The notes beneath the pieces are model-generated. The model was not told where the DNA came from. It saw nothing but the letters and a program-made list of their open reading frames with translations, and searched no databases. DNA of 64,000 nucleotides, from positions 620,001 to 684,000 of the forward strand of contig CM073197.1 of assembly GCA_037042915.1 (NCBI GenBank). The letters run 5' to 3'. Position 1 is the stretch's first letter. Each line of letters opens with the position of its first letter. Below are positions 32,706-43,718 of the stretch, one piece after another. Source of the stretch: Auricularia sp. M13. Taxonomy: Eukaryota; Basidiomycota; Agaricomycetes; Auriculariales; Auriculariaceae. The position numbers and the translations under genes were made by a program.

Positions 32706-33482
32706 CTAAATGACCATGTCGTCAGCATAATCCCCATTACCCTCCAAGACACTAGACGCGCGCGGGCTGGATGTCGCCACAATGATGCTCCATGGTATGG
32801 CTGGATTTGCCCATGGTCCCGTATCCGTCTCGGGCGAGGGAACCACACTGCTCCTAGGAGATGGCACAGGAGGGTCTGGAGTGTCTGAAGTTGGGGGTGC
32901 GCCTCGTGGACGCTGCGTCGTAATGCATCCGCGGCCAGCCGGCAGTCTATTCTCTGGATTGGCGATGCAGTCTGAGGTGTGCTGGTCAGGCAGTGACGCA
33001 AGGCTGTGATTGATAGGGTGTAGTGGGTGCTCGTCGTCGTCTATGTTGTGTGCTGTCCTACGCGCCGAACCAAATAGATAGATTGGCGTAGGGACTGCAA
33101 TTGGGAACCTGCCGACGTCCCCCAAACTGCCGCGGCGAGAACGACCACGAAGCCACGCAGTACCATTGAGCCGCATCCACGACCGGCTGCTCGACTGCGC
33201 GCGGCTGTCGAGCCACGCGAGAATGGATGCCCTTGTGCTCGACAGTGCTGGCAAGAGCACACAGACAATGCATAGTACAACGACGATGGCACCCAAGACG
33301 AGGGGTGGGTAATAGTAGCTGGGGACGGTGGGCGCGCCAGCGGGGACGTACATGTCGAACCTGCGCCCGGAGGCAATGTCAACCGTCCAACTCAAATGGC
33401 TTCCTCCTGGATCTGCATTTTCCAAAGAACGAATCAAGTGCAAACCCTCCCTCAACCCTCCTCCAACATCCTTTTGATGCAT
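32706..33482 (-). CDS. Single-pass membrane protein, possibly 5'-truncated
   Basis: One open exon of 258 codons. A short N-terminal part contains SLENADPGGSHLSWTVDIAS. One membrane segment follows (about residues 57-80: YYPPLVLGAIVVVLCIVCVLL), then a Ser/Pro-rich, Arg-rich tail of about 175 residues. No signal peptide. The pre-membrane text resembles the last strand of the beta-sandwich that precedes the membrane span in many Agaricomycete one-pass surface proteins, so upstream exons may be lost. The KDZ transposase ends only 73 bp upstream on the same strand. That suggests either insertion into this gene or a cargo relation; the sequence cannot decide. Confidence 0.5.
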   Translation of the reverse strand: MHQKDVGGGLREGLHLIRSLENADPGGSHLSWTVDIASGRRFDMYVPAGAPTVPSYYYPPLVLGAIVVVLCIVCVLLPALSSTRASILAWLDSRAQSSSRSWMRLNGTAWLRGRSRRGSLGDVGRFPIAVPTPIYLFGSARRTAHNIDDDEHPLHPINHSLASLPDQHTSDCIANPENRLPAGRGCITTQRPRGAPPTSDTPDPPVPSPRSSVVPSPETDTGPWANPAIPWSIIVATSSPRASSVLEGNGDYADDMVI

Positions 33483-33554
33483 TATACATCAAGACAGAAT
33501 TTCTGTATATTAATAAAATGACCATTCGTAGTTATACTCTGAAGCTGGAAATTT

Positions 33555-36500
33555 TCAGTGAGAAAGAAGCAAAAGGAGGGAATAACACTCACGCTGCTTC
33601 ATTTGACGCCCAGCTGTGCGTTTCCCCACCACAACCGGTGTATCCTTCAAATCTGCTGCCTTTCTGCAGCACACTTGAGCGTCATGTATGTGCTGTGCAT
33701 ATATTGACGCCTGTTTTAGTGCATAGGCTTTCCGCCCCATTTCCACCGCCGTGGGGCCTGCTTCCGCACGACAGTTGATCTGCAGTCTAGCAATAGATGC
33801 CCATATAGTGTGCATACGCTCGAAGGATGCGAGCGTGCGCTGCAGCTCTGCGTGCAAGATATCAACTTCCTCAGTAAACCGGTCGCGATTCGCGCGCAAA
33901 CGAAACCAGCGTGTACGGAGCTCTAGTCGACATGTTGAGTAATGGGAGACAGCGGCCGAAATGCGCACCTTCTCGCGTCAGGTCATCCAGCTGTTGCACA
34001 CACAGATCGTCAGGGTCACGATCGCCATACCAAAACCAAGCTGCGCGTCGTTGGCTTTCTCCAACGCCCTCAGGCCTCGCTGCATGGCGATGCAAGCTCT
34101 GTAAGTCGGCAGGAAGCAACGGTCTGAAATGTTGCCCGTCGTCAGATCGAATGCCGAGTGCGCACATAGCCTTGTAGTGGCGGCGGTAGACATCTGCGTG
34201 GCGGTTGATCTCTTTGATGTTGGCAGAGATTCTTGCTTCGGCCCGAGTTTGTTGCCTCTGGCCAGTGACGTTTTGATGCTTCCACGTCAGGAATGCGTTG
34301 AGTGCATGAATTGATGCGCGCACGCGGGCGAGCTCCTGGTTGGCCTTGCTGCGACGGAGGGTGTATTCACGATCCGCGAGTTGCGTGAACTTGAGTCGGT
34401 CCCTCTCGGACGCGTCTGCCCAGGATGAAGGCAGGTCAAGTTCATCCTCCTCCGGACGTCCGAAGTCTTCATCGACTCGGCCACTATCAAAGTCAGCACT
34501 GACTAGTGTTGGCCCAAGGCAGGGCATGTGGACCTGCTGCACTGCACGGAACGCGCTGACTTCGTCACGCAGGACCTGCCGTCGGCTGGTCAAATCGCGC
34601 AGCTGGGAAGGACTGGGCTCTTGTGGCAGAGACTTGATATGAGCCCGAAGGACAGTTCTGTCACGACACCATGAGAAAACCAAGAAAGATTTAATGCTCT
34701 GACTCACTGCTGCTCCTCAATATCTAATCCACACAGGAGAAAGTTCGTGAGGCAGAACACCCGATCCAGCGCTGAATCCAGGATGCTTGCTGCACTCTGC
34801 TCGTCAAACTGTGTGAGAGCGTCCAAAAGCTCGCGATGAGTAGGTACTGCATCTTCATATGAGACATGGTGATAGATTCTGTGCGCAAACCACGCACATT
34901 GGGCGCGATCAGCGCGATAGACGCTCTTGACGGTCCCCTCTTCGACGAGAGGCTCGCAGGACATCTTCTCCCATATCGAGAGCTGATCAGGTTGCACGGT
35001 GCGCGATATGGCCTCGAAATGATCTATAGCGGATTGGCGGTTCTTGTAGCATTCTCTGAGCTTGGAAAGGATTGACGACGCTGCGCAAAGATTATCAGTC
35101 CAAAGAATGTCTCGTCTATGCCGACTTACCCATGTCAACAAGCTTTCTATAGTTCCAGTCACCATTACAATCGTCAAACGTGTCTTGACGATGACCGGGG
35201 TTCTGGTCGCGGGTAATCTTTGCTGTGTCGTTGCTGTGTGCCCACGGCCGTTCGACACCTTCACCGTCGGTCCGACCACAGTACCGTGTGTAATTTAATG
35301 AGTACTGGTATCTGCAGTCCTCCTTGTGGCCCTGGAGGTGTAATTTAGGGACAAGGACCTTGAGCTGCTTGATGTGTGGAACGAGCGCAGGGAATTCCTT
35401 CGAAAATCTTGTTACAAGATTGACGACGTACTGGCATCCCTTATCGCAGGTTAATATGGTGTAAAGATCAGCATCAGGATCAGGACCAAGAGACTCTGCG
35501 AGGATGTAGTCCAGAATTCGGAATCTATGCATAATGAGCTGGCAATGGCTGTCGCCGTCCTCAACATACTTTTCGCCCACTTCAAGATCGACCGTAGAGT
35601 TTGGTTGATACAAGCTGTGTCGCACGCAGAAGACAGCAGCTATTCCTGCGACGACAAGACCCTTCCGCCGCGCAACTGACTTCATGCTCTTGAGGTTGGC
35701 GCAGTTCGAAGTATGCTTAAAACACTGAGTCTTCGTAGTAACGCCGCGACGTCAATTTGACACACCTCTTTGTCATCATCTGTGGAATTCTGAGCCATGT
35801 ATTCCTTGTATCGCTCTGTGTCCGTGAAGTAACCCCGGCCATTTAGAAGTGGCACATCGTCCGCATCGTGCCGTTTGGCCTTGCGGACAGCGTGATAGTT
35901 ACCGTCCATACCGAGGAACCGCGTGTACTCGTGGCTGTGGAGATTTCAATTGGCTTGAATATAGGCGAAGAATTTCCTCACCGGTTGGTCTCGTTGACAA
36001 GTTCTTTCCAATTTGGTGGGAGATTATATCCAGGAAGAGGGCAGGCAGGGCATATCACCGCAACCGACTTGCTCTGCTTGGGAAGGAAAGCTGATATACC
36101 AAGCTCCTGGCCACTTCTCTTCAACATCATCAAAACTCTCCATTCTCTGGAGACCCGAAGCAAATCTTCATATCGATCCTGATAATCATTAATAAGGTAC
36201 CACTCTGACATGTGCACTCACAGGTACGGGGTCCACGCGCGTGTTGTCTGTCAGCCTTCGAAGAACTGCCCAGTAATCATATGCCGGCTTTCGAGATTGC
36301 AGACTATCAAGATGGTAATGATTCAAGAGCTCGAAGGTGAATGCGGTCGCAGGCTGGCTCCATGTTGCAGGATACAAGAAGGCTCGTAGCAGCTGGACAG
36401 CATTTATCTCCAGTGGAGCACAGGCACAAAATGAGACCTTCATTCTATGAATGCCGTTCGTGTGCACAATGACCATGGACTGTGTGCGATGCGCGGATGC

Positions 36501-37156
36501 ATTCTGGCACCTAGAGCTATCGTGACCGAGATGTAGCACGAAGCCTAGCGCGTGCAAACTGTGTCGAGCAAAATAAGAGCCTGTCCACTTCTCTATACGA
36601 TGGAATGGGCTTCCACGATGGGCTACTTTGATGCAGACGTCACAGCAGGTTGGATGAAGAAAGCAGTCGCGGCATCGATATATGCGAGCCTTCCCAGAAT
36701 CGCAGGCGCAGTTATCAGACGTGCGGGCATCGCATTCATGAGAAAAAAGGCAGCCAAGGACCTCCTGTTGCCGCTTCTGGAATTCCTGCATGTGCTCGCT
36801 CACCGTCTGTTGGCAAAGAGTCAATAAAGTTCGAGTTCAGATAACAACTGAGCACTTTCCTTATAGCGGCTCGCCGATGGTTCGGGCTCAGGCAGAGGTT
36901 CTTCATCTGTTTGGTTATCACAGACGGGCGCATCGTTCTCAGGCAAGAGCACCCCAGCAGTTGGTCCGGCGGGCAGCAGCGGATGACGGCCAGAAAGCTT
37001 GGGAACAGGAACATGACCACTCGCAGCTCGATGCCCGGTATATTCGGCCTCCAGGTCGGTTGGCACTGTCGCAGAGATTTCGGTGTCGTCCTCACAGAAC
37101 GTAGCAAAACTCGTACGAGCTTTCTTGCGGCTGGGTGCTGTCGCGCGAGGAGGCAT
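33555..37156 (-). CDS. KDZ transposase, CxC2 type, apparently intact
   Basis: Model: complement(33555..33922, 33969..34657, 34708..35080, 35130..35724, 35766..35934, 35982..36178, 36222..36798, 36849..37156), 1,091 aa with phases agreeing throughout. It is the DDE-type transposase of a Kyakuja-Dileera-Zisupton DNA transposon. Residues about 117-165 hold the CxC2 cluster (HECDART, CACDSGK, YRCRDCF, CCDVCIKVAH) followed by HRIEKW. TRFLGMDGNYHAVRK lies near 370. Core: TCDKGCQY (Asp about 511), VPKLHLQGHKEDC, then GRTDGEGVERPWAHSN (acidic residues about 575). The C-terminus has the coiled REELRTRWFRLRANRDRF block. The first acceptor (GAG) is the weakest splice site. Terminal inverted repeats were not found by eye. 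Confidence 0.85.
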
Positions 37157-37624
37157 GAGGACAGGACACTGTGTTCGCAGATCCGGACAAAACCGGCCAA
37201 CCAAACTGACCAGTCCCTAGAGGTCACTGGTCGCCCGACCCAGGACCTGTTGCACGACGTCATTGCCCGTCAGCAAAAGTAGATTCTTGTTATTAATGAC
37301 AAATGCAGATAATAGCAGCAGAGTTTGATGCTTACAGGGTGGGAAGTGGTGGTGGCCGATGAAGAATGAAGATACATTGTCTAAAAGGATATTGCTAAAG
37401 TAGCAGTCATTGCCGAGTGGTTAAGTCGGGGACGGACGGCTCGTCATGCCGCCAGTTCAAGCCCGCCGAGGTGCATTTGCATACTTTGTATCCTATATTT
37501 AGATTTTTCCTCCTAGAGTTTTTCTCATTGTTGTTATTGTTTGAAAGGCATCTAATAAACCATAGAAAATTTTGACTATTTTTTTCTTTCTTGAACTTGG
37601 TCTCAATTTTGTCCCGTCACTCAC
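37157..37624. other. KDZ upstream flank with a tRNA-like Pol III box pair
   Basis: About 37411-37465 reads ATTGCCGAGTGGTTAAGTC (A-box-like), and 30-40 bases later comes CAGTTCAAGCCC (B-box-like). Acceptor and T stems do not pair convincingly, so this is more likely a tRNA relic or SINE head than a tRNA gene. The rest is AT-rich with no gene. Confidence 0.4.
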
Positions 37625-38000
37625 AGGAGATCACGGCCGAGCCATCAATGACGCCGAGCCATCAATGACGTTGTGCAACAGGACCAGGTCGGGCAACCAC
37701 TGCGTAAAGCCGGTTGAAGACAGACATACAGTCCGCATTTTTTCCCGGGCAGATTCATCCCATATACGACGACTTGGACAGGAATATGTGCGGAATATAC
37801 CCGGATGCAATGACGTCGCAGCACGCGCGCACGACGCGGCCCGCGGGACCTCGGGGTTCTCATCTGAAACAATATGAGCGTAAAAACGAATAGCGAAGCC
37901 TTCAATGCGAACTGTCGGGCGTAAAACGCCAGTGCCCGTAAGGAAAGGCGCCTTCACCTGTGAGGTTGAGCGCGACGAAGACCGCGGCGACGTCCAGGGA
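37625..38000 (-). pseudogene. Decayed partial duplicate of the cyclin exon junction
   Basis: The stretch around 37860-37920 (minus strand: CCCGACAGTTCGCAT ... TTTCAGATGAGAACCCCGAGG) repeats the intron and second-exon start of the cyclin gene at 39120-39190. Downstream the text drifts in and out of frame with no cyclin box left intact. It lies 350 bp beyond the stop of the parent gene in the same orientation, so it is a tandem partial copy. Confidence 0.6.
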
Positions 38001-38350
38001 AGGTCCTCCTTGCGGCGCCGGTGTCCGCGGGTCCTCGCAGGGTTGGGTAGCGTTGTTGTATTCAGGAGTAGATTGACGCAGGAGAGCAAAAGGGCAGGAC
38101 AAAAAAATCGAGGCAAGGAGGGGGCTGTCGTACATGTGCGACCAATCCAGAAGATGCGCCACCGTACTGAGAGTCGACATACACAATAAGAAAGTAGGTA
38201 GAGGAGGGGGCATAGACAGGACCGCATATTTCTTAACCAGACCCAGGGAGTATTCATAGACGAGTCGAGTGTCGCAAGAGGGAGGAGAGGGCGAGGAGAT
38301 GAGTGTCGAGCTTGAAGTGCGGGCAGCTAGCTGTAAGACCGATGCCGGTA

Positions 38351-39528
38351 TTACTGCCAACTGGGACCGCCGACAACCTCTGACACGTTGACTGCAGATT
38401 CCATGTCTACGTACGAGGTCTTGGAGGAGTAAGCAAAGGGCTGCGTCATGAACGCCGACTCGTGGTCGTGCAGACCCGAGTACATGTCCTCCGGTGGCGT
38501 GCTGACCTCGAACGACGCGACCGAGCCGGCGGATGACTGCGAGTAGCACAGCAAATCCGGCGATTGCGACGAGGAGGAGAAGTTGTCTGAGTAGGATTCC
38601 TGCGAACAGGAGGGCTGCGGATCCGACGGTGCAGGCGACGTGAGAAGCGCGCAGTCATTCCAGTTGGACAGACCCGCGACAGGTTCGTCCTCTGCGGGCG
38701 CAGGCAGCGTCTTGCAAGCACGCAGCGGGAGCGCCTTGACAGTGCGCGGCGTCGGCACATCGACTGCTTGTGCAGACGCATAGCGGGATGCAAGCGCGAC
38801 GTCGCTGCGCGTCTTGCGCAACATCTGCGGTGGATCACGAACAACTTCCGGCTCATAAGAAGCGTCGATCGCCACGACCGGGGCCATGTCCAGGCCTTCG
38901 ATGACAGGAGCCGGCTCGGATCCTTTGCCAACCCAAAGACGATAGTCAAGCGCAGCGCAGAGCACGCGCTCGCAGCGGCCGACCTCACGGGCGGCAAGCC
39001 CAGTGAGCTTTGCCCACGCCTTGTTGGAGTAGGACCGATCTTGCAGGAACTTGGACGCGAGGAGGATGGATGCGAGGAATGTACGACGGGGGCAAAGGAG
39101 AGGCGACGGCAGCGCAGGGACCTCGGGGTTCTCATCTGAAACCATATTAGCGCAAAACCACAGCGAAGCCGTCTATGCGAACCGTCGGGCTGAGGGACGT
39201 AGCCGGGTTCGGCACGCTTGTGCATAAACTCGGCCTCCTCCTTGACGAGGGACGGGAGACGGGCAGCGATGGCCTCGACGTAGCATAAAGCGGTTTGCAG
39301 TGTGATAAAGTTGGTGCGGGAGCGACGGAGTAACTCGTGGATGAGATGCCTGAGCGGCATGTGCTCGGCGGTGGACTGGTACGGGTATTGCGACCCGTCA
39401 TATGGTGACGGTGGCGCGCTGCGGGATGAATTCACGCTGGGCGTGGCCGCGGCGTCGCTGGATGTGTTGGCGGCAACGGGGAACGGGCTCGTTTCGACTG
39501 TATTCCACGCGCTGTGGAGAATATTCAT
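38351..39528 (-). CDS. PHO80/PCL-like cyclin
   Basis: Model: complement(38351..39135, 39183..39528), 376 aa, with one 47-nt intron (unusual GTTCGC donor, TTTCAG acceptor). The cyclin box spans about residues 55-190: LRHLIHELLRRSRTNFITLQ, ALCYVEAIAARLP, then CPRRTFLASILLASKFLQD, RSYSNKAWAKLTGLA and REVGRCERVL--ALDYRLWVGK. The RRSR and KFLQDRSYSN motifs fit the Pho80/Pcl group, which activates Pho85-type kinases in cell-cycle and nutrient control. The long C-terminal tail is Ser-rich and acidic, possibly phosphorylated. An open frame further upstream (39576-39929, with AKRIPRWHPYAQ) could be a true first exon, but I could not join it in phase, so the ATG at 39528 is provisional. Confidence 0.75.
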
Positions 39529-40989
39529 TGCGCGCTCTGCGGAGCTGGGCGTTAGCGCACAACAACACGATTCAGTCACAATAGCTGAGGCGCACCAACA
39601 AGGCACCGCGCACTTCTGAGCTTGTCTTCCTTCGAAATCAGAGCATTGGCCGTACAATCGTGCCTTGGGACGGAGAGGCCGTGCTCAGCACGGACGATGG
39701 AGACGAACTCGAGTGGTGCGCTGCGCGTCGCCAGAGCGGCTCGCGGCACGCGAAAGGCAGACGGACGTGCCGTCCTCGCCACCAGAGGGCGTTTGGAGGA
39801 GACGGGAGATGAGGAGGATGACTCGCCCGACGCACTGGATGCGTCGGGCGAGCATTGGGCATACGGGTGCCAGCGGGGGATACGCTTGGCACCCGCAACG
39901 ACCGTGTTGTCTATAATTCGAGAGTTCATTTGGTGGGGGGGGGGTGGTTTCGATTGGTGACGAAGACTTTCAGCAGTCAGGCAGCATACACGGTCGGCGT
40001 GACCGGAGGAGAGTTAATAAGGCCGAGCGAGCAAGCAGCGTGTTGGGCGTCTGGCGGTTCGGTGAGAGCAGGGAGAGGTTGTCAGAAAAGAAACAAAAAG
40101 TCTCTGTCGAGGCAAGTTGGTCGTTCTCGATTCAGAACGGGCCGAGCAGAGCCCTGCTAGCGACGAAGATGTGCCCGTTGTACATAGTAGTAGTTGTAGC
40201 AGTAGTGTAGGACGAAACGGTTTCTGTCTTGGAGGCGAGGCGGTTCGGCATGGCGTAGGTGCGTATCTCTGGGATGTATGGGGTCACCATCGTGGTGGCG
40301 GGAAGTTGGCTGCGGTTAGGACGCCAAGTTGGCTGTTCCTAACTGCAGAGGGTGCTCGGAGACGTAAAGCCTGTCGAGCGAGTGTGGGCAACACGGGGAG
40401 TGGGAGGCGCTAGGTAACAGTGTCGGGGGTGGGCGGCGGACTGCTGGCGTGCAACGGATTGGGTGGGTCAAGTAAGGCTCGAGCGGAGACCGTTCGGGGG
40501 TTCACCGCGTAAAGCCGGTTGCATACGGTGGAGAATGTCGGCTATATTCGTTTACTTCAACCACAATATGCCGCTCATACACGATCAATATGATCAATAT
40601 GACCAATTATCACTATCATTTAATTCTAATACGACCCCGATACATGCAACATATCCATGAGCTACTGACCTCACGCAGCGCCGCAACGCGTTCCAAACCC
40701 CGCCGCCTCTTCTAAGACCTCTTGTCCTCCTACCTCCACCATGCCCATCGCACTTCCCCGCTCCGTTGCAGCATTCGTGGCGAGCTCATGCACTGAAGCG
40801 CCTTCATAGACGTCTCTGACACGCTCGTGCAGGGCTTACTCCTGGCCTAGACGGTGTGCATGCAGGCACCATAAGCATCGGCACTCACACGAAGGCGCGT
40901 TTAACACGCGCGTGCGGTATTTGACGACACATGATACTATCTCCATGCGTGGCGCCTGAGGACGGCAAATCCCTCGGCGGTAATGGCCT
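39529..40989. other. No gene supported
   Basis: Contains the open frame 39576-39929 (minus) that may be a 5' exon of the cyclin, a G10 run near 39936-39945, and GT-rich spacer. Nothing else recognised. Confidence 0.4.
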
Positions 40990-41127
40990 TCCGGCAGGTA
41001 ATACACCTTCAAAGACTTGGGTTGACATGGGAATATGCTCATTAGATACTTAATTATATTTCCCAGGTCATAGTGTTCCTTAGGAAATGGGCCCCGAATT
41101 ATTGACCGATTTTCTTGTATTTTTGCT
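40990..41127 (+). repeat. Dispersed SINE-body module
   Basis: Shares AAGACTTGGGTTGACATGGG, TTAATTATATTTCCCAGGTC and CCGAATTATTGACCGATTTT with the copies near 7.8, 10.3, 31.4 and 32.3 kb. Confidence 0.75.
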
Positions 41128-42991
41128 GACTGCGCACAACGTCCGACACATGATAACAAGCTGGATAATGGCGACCTCGGGGCACTCGTCTCGCGCATCC
41201 GCGTCATCGATAAGAAAGACCTCGCCCATACGCAGCACATTCAGTGTGTGCGATGCAAGAACTTGATTGCGGTCGCAGGATGCTGAGCACGACGCGGGTG
41301 GCCGTGGGATCGACGCTGGGCGTGGTGAGACGGCGGCAGGGGCGGACACGACGGCAGCAGCAGACGGTGGGCAGGGAGCTCCCAATGGTGGATGTACCGC
41401 AGCGCCGAAGACATGCAGCACGGTGTGGGTGACATCCGAGATGGCGACGAGTGGCGGCGGCACAGACTCGACACAGCGGGCGCGAGCGGATGACGGCAGG
41501 GAACGACGGCGGGTGCAAGAGGCGTCGAGCACGCGATGGAAGACGGGTGCTGCTGCCGCGAGAGGATGGCCGCAGCCGTCGTTGATGGGATGTGCGCCGC
41601 GTGCCGCGGACTGCGTCAGACATGACGTCGGACACAATGGGACGGAGATAGCGAGCAGACGGCGGGATGGGCATGGCGAACAGACATTGGGAGGCGCTGG
41701 CGCTGATAGTGGTGGAGAGCGTACGGACGGCAGGATGGCATTGGTGGTGTGGGTGTGAGTAACGTGCGAGTGCGAGTCAACGGCGACGCAGAGAAGCGCC
41801 AGCACCTGCAAGCAGGGTCAGCCGCGGGACGCACGAAAATGAAGGAAAAAAGCGCAGTGACTCACCATATATCGACGTGTAGCGCAGCCCCCTTCGCTCG
41901 TCCCACCCCATGTATTCATCGCCCGCGGCGGTGACAGCGAGATGCTGGAGTCGCGGTGCTCACTGCGTGGCCTCGCACCCGTGAAGATGCAATGATGGGC
42001 AGTATGTTGGACACACAGTCGTCGGCGGAGGTGGGGATGCTGGCGGCGAGGGACGTAGAACGCCGGGCCCACAGCCGCAGTGAGAAGAAACCAACAGTAG
42101 TGGGCGTGCTCTCGCTCTGACGGCGGGAAGGACAATGGGCGGGACTGGCAGACAGCGTCAGCCGTGGGAAGCTCAAAAACAAAGCGAAAAAGGTCGCCGA
42201 CTCACCAGAATCACAGCATGCAGCCTGCGAGCACTCATTGCCCGTGGCAGTGACAGCACGACGCCGGACGGGTAGGTTGTAATGCGAGAGCAATTGCGCT
42301 CGCCGCGCGGCCTCGGACCCAGTGTGAGGTGGCGGGGACGCGGTCGACGGCAGGAGGACGATGGGCACGACTGGGAGGCAGAGTCAGCCGCGGGATGTTC
42401 AAAAATGAAAGGGAAAATTCGCGCGGACTCACCATGTGTAGCAAACGTTCAGCCCGTGGCAGAGCGAAGAGGACATGGCGGCGGGGAGGAAGGAGGCAGC
42501 GGGGAAGACGAAATCTATTGAACAGCGTCAGCGACGAAAAAACCATGAGCAACCAAGTTGCTCACTTCATAGAGCAACACGGCCACACGGTCGTGCCATG
42601 ATGGTGCCAGCGGCGCCGGCGCGTGACGCCGAGCACAACTTTGCGCACGGCTTAGTTGCGAGAGTCTTGCGAGTGAACATTGCGGGCTGTTGTGACCCGA
42701 CTCGCAACGCCGCAACCTCGTTGCGGATTCTGTCACAGATTTCGCTGCGACATGTTCCCAACGCGCCATGGGCTCAACGAGCTTGATGTCCGCAACGACG
42801 CGGAGCTTGTCCGACCCTAAGCGCGCGGAGGCGGTCATCACGTACCGTACAAGCATTCAGTGACTGCGAAGCCACGCAAGAAGCGCATCGTACTTACCTT
42901 GACGTTTGCACCGCCGTAAGCGAGCGTGGGCAAGACCTTCTTCGACACATCCATCTTGCCTTGTAGATGCCCTCGGGCTGGAAGAGGATGC
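41128..42991. repeat. Degenerate repeat family, second block, with a coding-like scrap
   Basis: 41256-41570 parallels 29758-30230. Three sections near 41840, 42190 and 42400 share the pattern of a GGGA-GTTCAAAAATGAA-like stretch followed by GACTCACCAT, about 230-320 bp apart. 42547-42660 matches 19003-19110. Around 42690-42980 the minus strand shows KMDVSKKVLPTLAYGGANVK, an intron-like gap, then SDKLRVVADIKLVEPMARWE, probably exons of an unidentified gene. Confidence 0.45.
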
Positions 42992-43400
42992 CAGGTCCCT
43001 GGAGACCGCTAATCTGAACCATGTGCTACAACGGGGGGCCGGCGCCGCGGTGATGTGCAGAAGGCGCCGGTCAGGCCAGGATCCCTTAAGGAAAGGCGAA
43101 AGTACTGACAATTGTGGGCCTATTTAGTGTGAGCACGACGACTGAAGGGCCCTGGAGACCGCGAATCCGAACCATGTGGTGCACAGAGGGGCCGGAGACG
43201 CCGTAGGCAGCGTGCAGCCCCAATGGCGCTTGACGTGTCGGTGACGATGGTAGGCAAATGCATGGTACCGGCAGGCGGAGGTGCCACAGTGTGTGCGCCA
43301 GAGCTCGTAACAGGGTCAACCTGGGTTGTGCGGAGTTACAAATCTCAAACGCGAGATTATGACGCAACTTGATTAAGAAATATATTTCGCGACTCTACTC
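42992..43400. repeat. 409-bp segment, second copy of 5378-5786
   Basis: Same orientation, with few substitutions (for example TTTGCGA versus TTCGCGA near the end). 43401-43718, up to the next start codon, holds no gene. Confidence 0.88.
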
Positions 43401-43718
43401 TACTCAACTCAGAATCTATTTGTCCTTGCACCCAGCTCTGGCGCATATACAATCTTTATGCTCACGATTGCCTTCTCTCGACTATCTCAGGTCTGATCGC
43501 CAATCCGGTAGCTTGGGTCCATATAAACATTGTCTCTGTTGGGAGATCAGGGAGCATTCATTGACAACATTCATTGACAAATGAGTCCAGGCGCCGTCTC
43601 AAGGGCTTCAGTGTATGGATTTACGCTGAATAGACACTGGCATTGTTAAACACGAGGGTCATGTCCCCATGGAGTCCCAGTCTGCAGTCAATCTCTGTGC
43701 ACCCCTTGCCAACTCACC

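Noticed and set aside
37405-37475. Functional tRNA-Leu or tRNA-Ser gene
   Set aside because: T and acceptor stems do not pair, although the A and B boxes are good.
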